This document shows positions 56,381 through 64,000 of a stretch of 64,000 nt of DNA, piece after piece. The notes beneath the pieces were generated by a model that worked only from the letters and a program-made list of their open reading frames with translations, was not told where the DNA came from and ran no database searches. Both the position numbers and the translations under genes were made by a program. Source of the DNA: Corynebacterium lubricantis DSM 45231 (GTDB taxonomy: Bacteria > Actinomycetota > Actinomycetes > Mycobacteriales > Mycobacteriaceae); NCBI RefSeq assembly GCF_000379425.1, contig NZ_KB902236.1, positions 89,515 to 153,514 on the forward strand. The letters run 5' to 3'. The stretch's first letter is position 1; the number at the start of each line of letters is the position of its first letter.

Positions 56381-57244
56381 CTAAGTTGCCCGCTTCCGCG
56401 CCAGCTTAAACGTAGCCACCGCCATGACAATCAGGGCCACCGCCAACACCACGCGCCCAATAACTGTGGTCACATGGAATTCCTCGCCCAAGACCACGTA
56501 GCTTAGCCCGAAGGCCACGATGGGCTCGCATACCGTCATCGCGGGGAGCGATTGCGAGAGATTGCCCATCGCAAAGGCCAGCTGCTGCACGGCAGTGCCA
56601 ATGATGGCCAAAGCGATCAACATGTAGAGGTGCCAGTTGCTCACAAGTTCCGCAAAGCCACCAGCGAAGAATTGGTCCGCCACGATCTTGGATAACACGG
56701 CAACATAGCCGAATACCACCCCGCAGATTGCGCCGAGGATCAGGGCTTTCGGTGCGCCGTCTCGTCGATAAGCGAAAATCCCTGCGATCAAGCACGCAGC
56801 ACCCCCGATGGCCACCGCGACCCACCAATCGGAGGTGTCGGGGCGCCCGTCACCGGGTGTGGGGCGCCCATACATAACGACGATGGCCACCGCGATGGTG
56901 AGCGAGCTCGCCCAGGCGGTGTCGTGGCGGTTCAGAGCTTTGCGATTCATCCGGGCGGAAAGCAGCAAAGTAAACAGCAGAGACAACACCAAAATCGGCT
57001 GGACCACCAACAACGTGCCAAACCCGAGCGCGATCACCTGGAGCAAGTAGGCCACGAATGCCGCCGCAATGGTCAACCACCACACGGGATGAGTCAGGCC
57101 CGTGAGAAGTGGAGAACGCTCACTTATTCCGGCTTCGTTCTGGGCGGCAACTTCGTTGACGATCCTATGGCGAATGACCGTCGCCCACGCGGTGGTTAAG
57201 GCGGACGCTAAAGCGAAAAGCACCGCCACAAAGCTGCTCTGCAC
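56381..57244 (-). CDS. DMT-superfamily (EamA-like) transporter
   Basis: The 287-residue protein has about nine or ten transmembrane helices in two EamA-like halves (LLQVIALGFGTLLVVQPILVL; MGNLSQSLPAMTVCEPIVAF). It resembles a corynebacterial transporter gene found beside lysC. Start is GTG at 57244 because TAAAGT lies exactly 7 nt upstream and a GTG begins the first helix; the longer frame would use non-start codons upstream. Substrate unknown. Confidence 0.77.
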   Translation of the reverse strand: MQSSFVAVLFALASALTTAWATVIRHRIVNEVAAQNEAGISERSPLLTGLTHPVWWLTIAAAFVAYLLQVIALGFGTLLVVQPILVLSLLFTLLLSARMNRKALNRHDTAWASSLTIAVAIVVMYGRPTPGDGRPDTSDWWVAVAIGGAACLIAGIFAYRRDGAPKALILGAICGVVFGYVAVLSKIVADQFFAGGFAELVSNWHLYMLIALAIIGTAVQQLAFAMGNLSQSLPAMTVCEPIVAFGLSYVVLGEEFHVTTVIGRVVLAVALIVMAVATFKLARKRAT

Positions 57245-57385
57245 GGCACTTACTTTAGGGCAGTGTGAATAATTAGGTGTGAGATACAACGGGTGCTAGC
57301 GATTGTTGTGGGAAAGCCAGGTAGGATATCGAAACGACTGACGTTAATTTCCCTGTTTTCCCAAACAACGAAAGGTGGCCCATAA

Positions 57386-58651
57386 GTGGCACTGGTCGTG
57401 CAGAAGTATGGAGGCTCTTCTCTGGAGAGCGCTGAGCGCATTCGCGCCGTGGCAGAACGAATTGTTGCCACAAAGAAGCAGGGCAATGACGTCGTCGTCG
57501 TGTGCTCCGCAATGGGAGACACCACGGACGAACTTCTCGACCTCGCGGCAGCGGTCAACCCGGTCCCACCTGCGCGCGAGATGGACATGCTGCTCACCGC
57601 CGGCGAGCGCATCTCGAACTCCCTGGTCGCCATGGCCATCGCCTCGCTCGGTGCTGAGGTGCAATCGTTTACTGGTTCGCAGGCAGGTGTGCTCACCACC
57701 GAGCGCCATGGCAACGCCCGCATCGTGGACGTCACCCCGGGTCGCGTGCAAGACGCGCTCGACCAGGGCAATATCGCCATCGTCGCTGGTTTCCAGGGTG
57801 TCAACCGCGAGACCCGCGACGTGACCACCCTGGGCCGCGGCGGCTCGGATACCACAGCGGTGGCGCTGGCCGCAGCACTCAACGCCGATGTCTGCGAGAT
57901 CTACTCGGACGTGGATGGCATCTACACCGCCGATCCGCGCATCGTGCCTGATGCGCAAAAGATTGAGAAGCTCTCGTTCGAAGAAATGTTGGAATTGGCG
58001 GCTGCGGGCTCGAAGATTCTGGTTCTGCGCAGCGTGGAGTACGCGCGCGCATTCAACGTACCCCTGCGCGTGCGCTCGTCGTATAGCAATAATATTGGCA
58101 CCCTTGTCACCGGATCGATGGAGGATATTCCCGTGGAAGAAGCAGTACTTACTGGCGTAGCAACCGATAACTCTGAAGCCAAGATCACCATCTTGGGCAT
58201 GCCGGACAAGCCGGGCGAGGCCGCTAAGGTTTTCCGCGCGTTGGCGAATGCCGAGATCAACATCGACATGGTGATCCAGAACATCTCTTCCATCGAGGAC
58301 AACACCACCGACCTCACCTTCACCTGCCCGAAGGGCGATGCTCCTCGCGCTGTGGAGCTGCTGACCGGCCTGCAGGCAGAAAACGGCTGGACTAATGTCA
58401 CTTTCGACGACCAGATTGGCAAGGTGTCCCTGGTCGGCGCAGGCATGAAATCCCACCCAGGCGTTACCGCTGAATTCTCTGAAGCGCTGCGCGACGCAGG
58501 CATCAACATCGAAATGTTCACAACCTCCGAGATCCGCATCACCGCTGTTGTGCGCGAATCCGAGCTGAACAACGCGACCCGTGCAATCCACGACAAGTTC
58601 GAGCTGGGTGGCGACGAATCCGCCACCGTCTATGCCGGCACCGGACGCTAA
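57386..58651 (+). CDS. lysC: Aspartate kinase (alpha subunit)
   Basis: The 421-residue enzyme phosphorylates aspartate for lysine, threonine, methionine and diaminopimelate synthesis. [11 protein letters not shown] is the ATP-binding start, [18 protein letters not shown] the Asp-binding block, and two ACT domains (about residues 265-421) mediate concerted lysine/threonine inhibition. It is collinear with C. glutamicum LysC, including the GTG start after AAAGGTGG. It lies 45 nt before asd. Confidence 0.97.
   Translation: MALVVQKYGGSSLESAERIRAVAERIVATKKQGNDVVVVCSAMGDTTDELLDLAAAVNPVPPAREMDMLLTAGERISNSLVAMAIASLGAEVQSFTGSQAGVLTTERHGNARIVDVTPGRVQDALDQGNIAIVAGFQGVNRETRDVTTLGRGGSDTTAVALAAALNADVCEIYSDVDGIYTADPRIVPDAQKIEKLSFEEMLELAAAGSKILVLRSVEYARAFNVPLRVRSSYSNNIGTLVTGSMEDIPVEEAVLTGVATDNSEAKITILGMPDKPGEAAKVFRALANAEINIDMVIQNISSIEDNTTDLTFTCPKGDAPRAVELLTGLQAENGWTNVTFDDQIGKVSLVGAGMKSHPGVTAEFSEALRDAGINIEMFTTSEIRITAVVRESELNNATRAIHDKFELGGDESATVYAGTGR
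58133..58651 (+). other. lysC: Internal start for aspartate kinase beta subunit
   Basis: Codon 250 of lysC is GTG with GGAGG eight nt upstream (58120-58124). C. glutamicum makes a separate 172-residue beta subunit from exactly this position, so the same frame gives a 172-residue ACT-domain protein pairing with alpha. Confidence 0.8.
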
Positions 58652-59737
<1,086 letters not shown>

Positions 59738-59758
59738 CCCGACTGGGCCCTCTAAGCC

Positions 59759-59808
59759 CTAAAGCGCCACGCATGCACCTCTTGGTCATGCGCGGCGCTT
59801 TAGCTTTT
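59759..59808 (+). terminator. Terminator of lysC-asd
   Basis: CTAAAGCGCC and GGCGCTTTAG pair over 10 bp with an inner GCATG/CATGC helix, followed by CTTTTTC. Typical rho-independent structure. Confidence 0.9.
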
Positions 59809-59914
59809 TCATTACCTTTTCATCTCAAATAGATAACTTTGGTTGTTTCCCGTCTCTTCGAGAGAGAGACTGTCTGTTGGACATTTTCTATTCCCGAGAA
59901 AGATTGGTGACTAC

Positions 59915-60355
59915 ATGGCTGCATCGAGGCGCATCGGCGCTGCGTTTGCCAGCGGCATTGTGGCTCTTTCGCTCGCACTCTCCCCAGCTGCTCACGCTGC
60001 TAACTGGGAAGATACAACGATCAAGCCAGGCGAAACCATTTCACTCGTCAGAGCGGATGATGCGGATGATTCCGCTCAATCTGCTACTCACACATCTGCA
60101 AAAGTTGCGAATAGCAGCACGCTCCCCGCAGGCTGGAGCGTATGGAGCCAAAACGGCACCTTCCGCGTTGCAGCTTCCGCCAAGGCCCAGCCTGGTGAAA
60201 CCGCATACCTCACCCTGGTAAACAATTGCGAGGTCATCGACGAGGTGAAGGTCACCGTCGAAGGCTCCACTGAAAATACTCGCTCGGCTTCCGCCTCCTC
60301 GGAGATTTCCTGGATCGACGGATTCTTCATCTCGCTAAATCGTATCTTTAGCTAA
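59915..60355 (+). CDS. Predicted secreted protein of unknown function
   Basis: The 146-residue protein has a signal peptide (RRIGAAFASGIVALSLALSPAAHA) and a mature beta-rich domain of about 120 residues with one visible Cys (NNCEVID) and the segment PGETAYLTLVNNCEVID. Start at 59915 is chosen because the signal peptide begins there. No known domain recognised. The ending (FFISLNRIFS) is hydrophobic. Confidence 0.68.
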   Translation: MAASRRIGAAFASGIVALSLALSPAAHAANWEDTTIKPGETISLVRADDADDSAQSATHTSAKVANSSTLPAGWSVWSQNGTFRVAASAKAQPGETAYLTLVNNCEVIDEVKVTVEGSTENTRSASASSEISWIDGFFISLNRIFS

Positions 60356-60414
60356 TCCCCTCCAGATGCACACCCGTGGCCACAGCCCTGCTTCGGTTTA
60401 CTAGACTCTGAACA

Positions 60415-61407
60415 ATGACAACCACGCAGGACATGACGCACCCCTTTGTCGCGGTGCACGTGCAAGCCACCGGGATTCACCCGAGTACTGGCCGCCTGCT
60501 CACCATTGACGCAGTCACCTTCGACGACGCCGGCACCACCGGCGAAGAATTCCACGCAGTACTCAATACTGGCGGCGACCCAGGCCCACGCCACATGCAC
60601 GGCGTTGACTTCGAAGAGTTCGAGCAGGCCGCACGGTTCTCCCGCCATTTAAAGACGCTAGACAAGCTTATCGACGATCGCACTCTGGTTGTCCACGATG
60701 CCCCGAAGGTATGGGGATTTATCGTCTCCGAGGCGCGCCGCGCAATGAACGCAGCAGCCCGGGCCAACCGCTCGCGAAATCGCGGCCGAGGTCGCAGGCG
60801 CCAACGTGTCGGACATGTGCCACGCCCGGTAGCAATCATCGATACGCTCGCTTCTGCTTTTCAGCAGGGCACGACGCTGCGCGACACCCGTCTGTATGCC
60901 GTAGCGCAAAGTGTGGGACTCGATACCCCTGATCCTGCTGCTTCGGTAGAGCGTGCCCAGCGACCCGAAGCGGAGACGTCGCGGGAGGCCACGCTGGTGC
61001 TCGTTGAGACGTATCGTGCGCTGCGCGACGCAGGTGAGCTGCTCACGCGTACGCCTGAGAACCTCACTGCGGATCGCTTTGGTTTGCAGCGCAGCCTCGT
61101 GCGCGTTGACGCGGAGAAGGACGACACTGAGGTGCCTAATCCGGGGGTTTATGACCCTGCTGTGGGCATTGCGGCGGGCATGGAATTCGTTGTCACAGAC
61201 GATATTCAGGTTGACCCGAACGAGCTGATTGAGGCCGGTTTAGGCGCGGGAATGACATATTCAGAAAAGCTCACCAGAACCGCATCCTTGGTGGTCAGCA
61301 ACGTCACCTCTGACCTGCGCGGAAAAGCGATGCACGCCGAGCGAAAAGGAATCCCGCTCATCAGCGATAAAGATTTCCTGGCAGTCGTGGCTCGCGCTCA
61401 GAAGTAA
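60415..61407 (+). CDS. DnaQ-like DEDD exonuclease homologue lacking catalytic residues, with BRCT-like C-terminus
   Basis: The 330-residue protein aligns with mycobacterial Rv3711c (DnaQ): exonuclease-like domain (1-205) and BRCT-like end (about 245-325; GAGMTYSEKLTRTASLVVSN). Yet the expected DxE reads His15-x-Gln17 (VAVHVQATG), HNxxFD reads HDAPKVWG with no Asp, and the third motif HxAxxD is not found. It is probably not an active nuclease. TAGACT lies 7 nt before the ATG (leaderless). The middle has an Arg-rich loop (ANRSRNRGRGRRRQR). Confidence 0.8.
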   Translation: MTTTQDMTHPFVAVHVQATGIHPSTGRLLTIDAVTFDDAGTTGEEFHAVLNTGGDPGPRHMHGVDFEEFEQAARFSRHLKTLDKLIDDRTLVVHDAPKVWGFIVSEARRAMNAAARANRSRNRGRGRRRQRVGHVPRPVAIIDTLASAFQQGTTLRDTRLYAVAQSVGLDTPDPAASVERAQRPEAETSREATLVLVETYRALRDAGELLTRTPENLTADRFGLQRSLVRVDAEKDDTEVPNPGVYDPAVGIAAGMEFVVTDDIQVDPNELIEAGLGAGMTYSEKLTRTASLVVSNVTSDLRGKAMHAERKGIPLISDKDFLAVVARAQK

Positions 61408-61431
61408 GACACAATTCGGTATCGTAGACGC

Positions 61432-62715
61432 ATGAGTTCTACACCAAAAGGTCGATTAGGAAAACTGCGCACTCGCGTCGCCAGTACCGCAGCAAAGTTA
61501 GCAACCACCGCATCGCGCGCCACCGGCCGTGGCGAGGGAGGCATGATCGGCGGGCTGGTCGCTGGAGCAATCGACCCCTCAATCATGTCGAACTTGGCCG
61601 CTGGGCGCCCCGCCGTGCTGGTTACCGGCACGAACGGCAAGTCCACTACCACCCGCATGCTGGCCGCCGCGATGAAAACTAGCTACACCGTGGCCACCAA
61701 TGAGGGCGGCGACAACATGGACGCCGGCATCATTTCCGCGCTCATGGCGAACCCGAAAGCGTCGCATATTGTCCTCGAGGTCGACGAACTCCACGTGCCT
61801 TCTGTGGCTGACAAGTTAGAGCCGCAAGCGCTTGTTTTGCTCAACCTATCGCGCGACCAGCTCGACCGAGTCGGCGAAATTAACAAGATCGAGCGGGCGC
61901 TGCGCGACGCTGTGGAAGCACACCCCGACATGTTAATTATTGCCAACTGCGACGACGTGCTGATGACGTCTGTGGCCTGGGAGGCGAAGAACGTGATCTG
62001 GGTTGCTGCCGGCGCGGGTTGGTTAGGCGACTCCGTGACCAGCCCACGTGGTGGCGGCCACGTCGTGCGCACCGAGGATCACTGGTACGCCGTTAAACCA
62101 CTGCCCGACGGCACGACCTTCCGTCGACCCACCCCAGACTGGGTAGTTACCGACGAGGGTCTGCGCACCCGCACCGGAGAGCTGGTGGAACTCAATCTCA
62201 CGCTGCCGGGTAACGCGAACCGTGGCAACGCCGCCCAAGCCGTAGCCGCTGCTGTGGAGGGCTTCGACGTCTCCCTGGACTCCGCGGTGTCTGCTGCGGA
62301 AAAGGTCGACAACGTCGCAGGCCGGTACTCCACCGTGCACCTCGGCGACAAAGAGGTGCACTTCCTGCTGGCGAAAAACCCCGCCGGCTGGCAGGAAGCA
62401 TTATCCATGGTCAACCGCAACGCTGATGGCCTTGTCATCGCCGTCAACGGCCAGGTCGCCGATGGCGAGGACCTCTCGTGGCTCTGGGACGTGGGCTTCG
62501 AGGACTTCGAGGGGGTCTCGGTGAAGGCAGCTGGCGAGCGTGGCACCGACCTGGCCGTGCGTTTGCTCTACGCCGACATCGATCACGAACTCATCCACGA
62601 CCCCGTCGAGGCCATTCGAGCCTGTCCCGCCGGGCGCGTGGAAGTGCTAGCAAACTACACCGCGTTTAGAGACCTGAAGCGCGACCTTACCAAGCAGGAG
62701 GACTACCGTGGCTGA
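61432..62715 (+). CDS. murT: Lipid II isoglutaminyl synthase, MurT subunit
   Basis: The 427-residue Mur-ligase-like protein has P-loop VLVTGTNGKSTTTRML and central domain residues LNLSRDQLDRVGE. With GatD it amidates D-Glu of lipid II to D-isoGln using ATP and glutamine-derived ammonia. The protein contains only two cysteines (residues in IIANCDD and IRACPAG), so the four-Cys zinc ribbon of staphylococcal MurT is absent. TATCGT lies 6 nt before the ATG. It overlaps gatD by 8 nt. Confidence 0.94.
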   Translation: MSSTPKGRLGKLRTRVASTAAKLATTASRATGRGEGGMIGGLVAGAIDPSIMSNLAAGRPAVLVTGTNGKSTTTRMLAAAMKTSYTVATNEGGDNMDAGIISALMANPKASHIVLEVDELHVPSVADKLEPQALVLLNLSRDQLDRVGEINKIERALRDAVEAHPDMLIIANCDDVLMTSVAWEAKNVIWVAAGAGWLGDSVTSPRGGGHVVRTEDHWYAVKPLPDGTTFRRPTPDWVVTDEGLRTRTGELVELNLTLPGNANRGNAAQAVAAAVEGFDVSLDSAVSAAEKVDNVAGRYSTVHLGDKEVHFLLAKNPAGWQEALSMVNRNADGLVIAVNGQVADGEDLSWLWDVGFEDFEGVSVKAAGERGTDLAVRLLYADIDHELIHDPVEAIRACPAGRVEVLANYTAFRDLKRDLTKQEDYRG

Positions 62716-63463
62716 TTCACTTTCTATTGGACTCATCCTCCCTGACGTACTGGGCACCTACGGCGACGACGGCAACGCGCTCGTCCTGCGCCAGCGCGCC
62801 CGGATGCGCGGGATGAAAGCAGAGATCGTCCCCATCCGCTTGGGCGAGCCCGTCCCCGCCGGCCTCGACATCTACTGCATGGGCGGCGGCGAAGACTCCG
62901 CCCAGATCCTTGCGGCAGAGCACCTGACCGCCGACAAGGGTTTGATCCGCGCTGCCATCGACCGCCGGCCCATCTTCGCGGTGTGCGCGGGCATGCAGGT
63001 ACTCGGCGAGTCCTTCCACGCTTCCGGTAAGCAGGTTGACGGCCTCGGGCTTATCGACGCCACCACCTCCCCCATGCACACCCGTGCCATCGGGGAAGTG
63101 ACCTCCTACCCCACCCACGCAGGTATCACCGCTGACCTCACTGAACCTCTGACTGGGTTTGAGAACCACATGGGCGGAACCGTCCTCGGTGCCAACGCCT
63201 CGCCGCTGGGTCGCTTGACCCGGGGTGTGGGCAACACGGACGTCACCAGCACGATGGATCTGCCCGACGGTGCCGAGCAGCGACGAGCCGAGGGTGTTGT
63301 GCAGGGCTCCGTGATTGCCACGTACATGCACGGCCCGGCCCTTGCACGTAACCCCCAGCTTGCCGACCTGCTCTTAGCTCAGGCCATGGGCATCCCGCTC
63401 GCCGAGCTGGAACCGCTGGAGATCGGCGTCATCGACCGGTTGCGGTTGGAGCGGCTTAAGTAA
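62708..63463 (+). CDS. gatD: Lipid II isoglutaminyl synthase, glutamine amidotransferase GatD
   Basis: The 251-residue class I amidotransferase has catalytic Cys93 in FAVCAGMQVLGESF and His208 in ATYMHG. It supplies ammonia to MurT. GTG start at 62708 overlaps murT by 8 nt with AAGCAGGAGG upstream (inside murT), so translation is coupled. The stop is followed by a palindromic repeat element rather than a classical terminator. Confidence 0.94.
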   Translation: MADSLSIGLILPDVLGTYGDDGNALVLRQRARMRGMKAEIVPIRLGEPVPAGLDIYCMGGGEDSAQILAAEHLTADKGLIRAAIDRRPIFAVCAGMQVLGESFHASGKQVDGLGLIDATTSPMHTRAIGEVTSYPTHAGITADLTEPLTGFENHMGGTVLGANASPLGRLTRGVGNTDVTSTMDLPDGAEQRRAEGVVQGSVIATYMHGPALARNPQLADLLLAQAMGIPLAELEPLEIGVIDRLRLERLK

Positions 63464-63481
63464 GCCTTGGTGGCTGGCGGG

Positions 63482-63564
63482 TATCGACCACGCTGATTTA
63501 AAAGCCTTTTACGTCTTATTCGTTGCACATAATTTAGACGTGGTCGATACCAGAATCGACCACG
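63482..63564. repeat. Palindromic intergenic element, copy 2
   Basis: After gatD, TATCGACCACG starts at 63482; 58 nt on, CGTGGTCGATAC (63539-63550) is followed by CAGAATCGACCACG (63551-63564). This repeats the three-part arrangement at 10015-10110: core-to-inverse distance 58 versus 59 nt and inverse-to-core 14 nt in both. The inner 50 bp differ and are AT-rich here. Confidence 0.75.
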
Positions 63565-63589
63565 TTCGCAACTTCTTGCAACACCAGCT

Positions 63590-63613
63590 TGTGGACAACT
63601 CGCGTTGTCCACA
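63590..63613. promoter_or_regulatory. Inverted pair of DnaA-box-like sites
   Basis: TGTGGACAAC (63590-63599) and GTTGTCCACA (63604-63613) form a perfect inverted repeat around TCGC. Each arm contains TTGTCCACA, the form preferred in high-G+C actinobacteria. It may be a DnaA binding site or a hairpin; function unknown. Confidence 0.5.
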
Positions 63614-63654
63614 GGCAAATTTAGCTGAGTCAGCACGCTTCATTCGCCTGCTGG

Positions 63655-64000
63655 ATGCTTGCAAATATGCATCACGTAAAGCTTCTTACTCCTGAAGAAA
63701 TTACTCATATCAAGCTCACTACTCCGTTCATCCGGAAGGCAGCACTCACCGGAATTGCAGGCGCTCGCGCTCTCGGAGTGAGGACCTTGTCACCCCTTTC
63801 AACGCTAGATCTGACTTTGCCCTACGGAACTAAGCCACCGCCTAAATCACAGTGGGTTGCGTCCAATAGTGTGGTGTACAGCTACCGCCTGGTGAACCCC
63901 CCCTGCCGACCAGCAAGGAGACCACCGCGGTACCTTTCGACTCAGCTCCTACACATCCTCGAAAGGACACCAACGATGGCCTCCGCGCCCAATCATATCG
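63655..64000 (+). CDS. Partial gene, possible AbiEi/DUF559-type protein N-terminus
   Basis: An open frame of 115 codons runs off the right edge. It begins MLANMHHVKLLTPEEITHI; the ATGs at 63655 and 63667 are both possible and neither has a strong ribosome-binding site. IRKAALTGIAGARALGV and LDLTLPYGTKPPPKS resemble the N-terminal part of actinobacterial proteins with DUF559/AbiEi-like regions, a weak impression only. The function needs the missing C-terminus. Confidence 0.5.
   Translation, partial: MLANMHHVKLLTPEEITHIKLTTPFIRKAALTGIAGARALGVRTLSPLSTLDLTLPYGTKPPPKSQWVASNSVVYSYRLVNPPCRPARRPPRYLSTQLLHILERTPTMASAPNHI

Noticed and set aside
63604..63613. Chromosomal replication origin at the right edge
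   Set aside because: Only two DnaA-like boxes are present, without an AT-rich unwinding region or dnaA/dnaN genes.

Overview
The window reads as one contiguous piece of a Corynebacterium chromosome (class Actinomycetes), probably not C. glutamicum itself. The protein sequences closely resemble corynebacterial GlxR, AdhA, LysC, LeuA, Asd, WhcA, SigC and MurT/GatD. Gene order also follows the M. tuberculosis Rv3631-Rv3713 block: ppgS-like, galE1, holB, adenylate cyclase, topA, cspA, helicase, Tad-like genes, serB, marP, nth, crp, whiB4, ponA2, asd, ask, leuA, dnaQ, murT, gatD. There is no rRNA, no insertion sequence, no prophage and no CRISPR array. Two tRNAs are present.

Layout. 1-3.2 kb: end of a cell-wall glycosyltransferase region (GT2 fragment, polyprenyl-phosphate glycosyltransferase plus DUF2304 partner), a membrane-anchored DsbA-like protein and a GalE-type epimerase. 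3.2-11.2 kb: mycothiol-linked formaldehyde oxidation pair, GH3 enzyme, secreted SGNH hydrolase, acyl-CoA synthetase and AdhA. 11.3-21.8 kb: information-processing genes (tRNA-Thr, holB, topA, cspA, a DUF1998 helicase) together with adenylate cyclase CyaB and a DedA protein. 21.8-26.3 kb: an actinobacterial Tad-like secretion/pilus cluster, followed by the 6C small RNA. 26.7-41 kb: serB-type phosphatase, MarP protease, NUDIX, thioredoxin-like protein, endonuclease III, GlxR, WhcA, penicillin-binding protein, metallophosphoesterase and tRNA-Pro. 41.3-51.2 kb: a heptad-repeat membrane protein, a six-gene Mrp cation/proton antiporter operon with an A-B fusion, catalase and ECF sigma factor SigC. 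51.3-63.5 kb: a YkvI-like transporter, leuA with an attenuation leader, a DMT transporter, lysC-asd, a degenerate DnaQ-like protein and murT-gatD. A truncated gene runs off the right edge.

Functional links. CyaB makes the cAMP that GlxR senses, and both genes lie in the window. MurT-GatD, the penicillin-binding protein, PpgS-like and GalE-like enzymes serve the envelope. AdhA, FadH and the MBL protein handle alcohol and aldehydes. MarP, WhcA, KatA, SigC and Mrp are stress functions. LysC-Asd and LeuA are branched aspartate and leucine pathway entry steps.

The most useful non-obvious observations are: a conserved three-copy palindromic element found twice (10.0 and 63.5 kb), a 22-residue leucine leader peptide, a 31-residue membrane microprotein, a DUF4177 small gene, a DEDD exonuclease homologue without catalytic residues, a structured leader before mrpA, and a recurrent -10 box exactly 7 nt before start codons that points to leaderless mRNAs.
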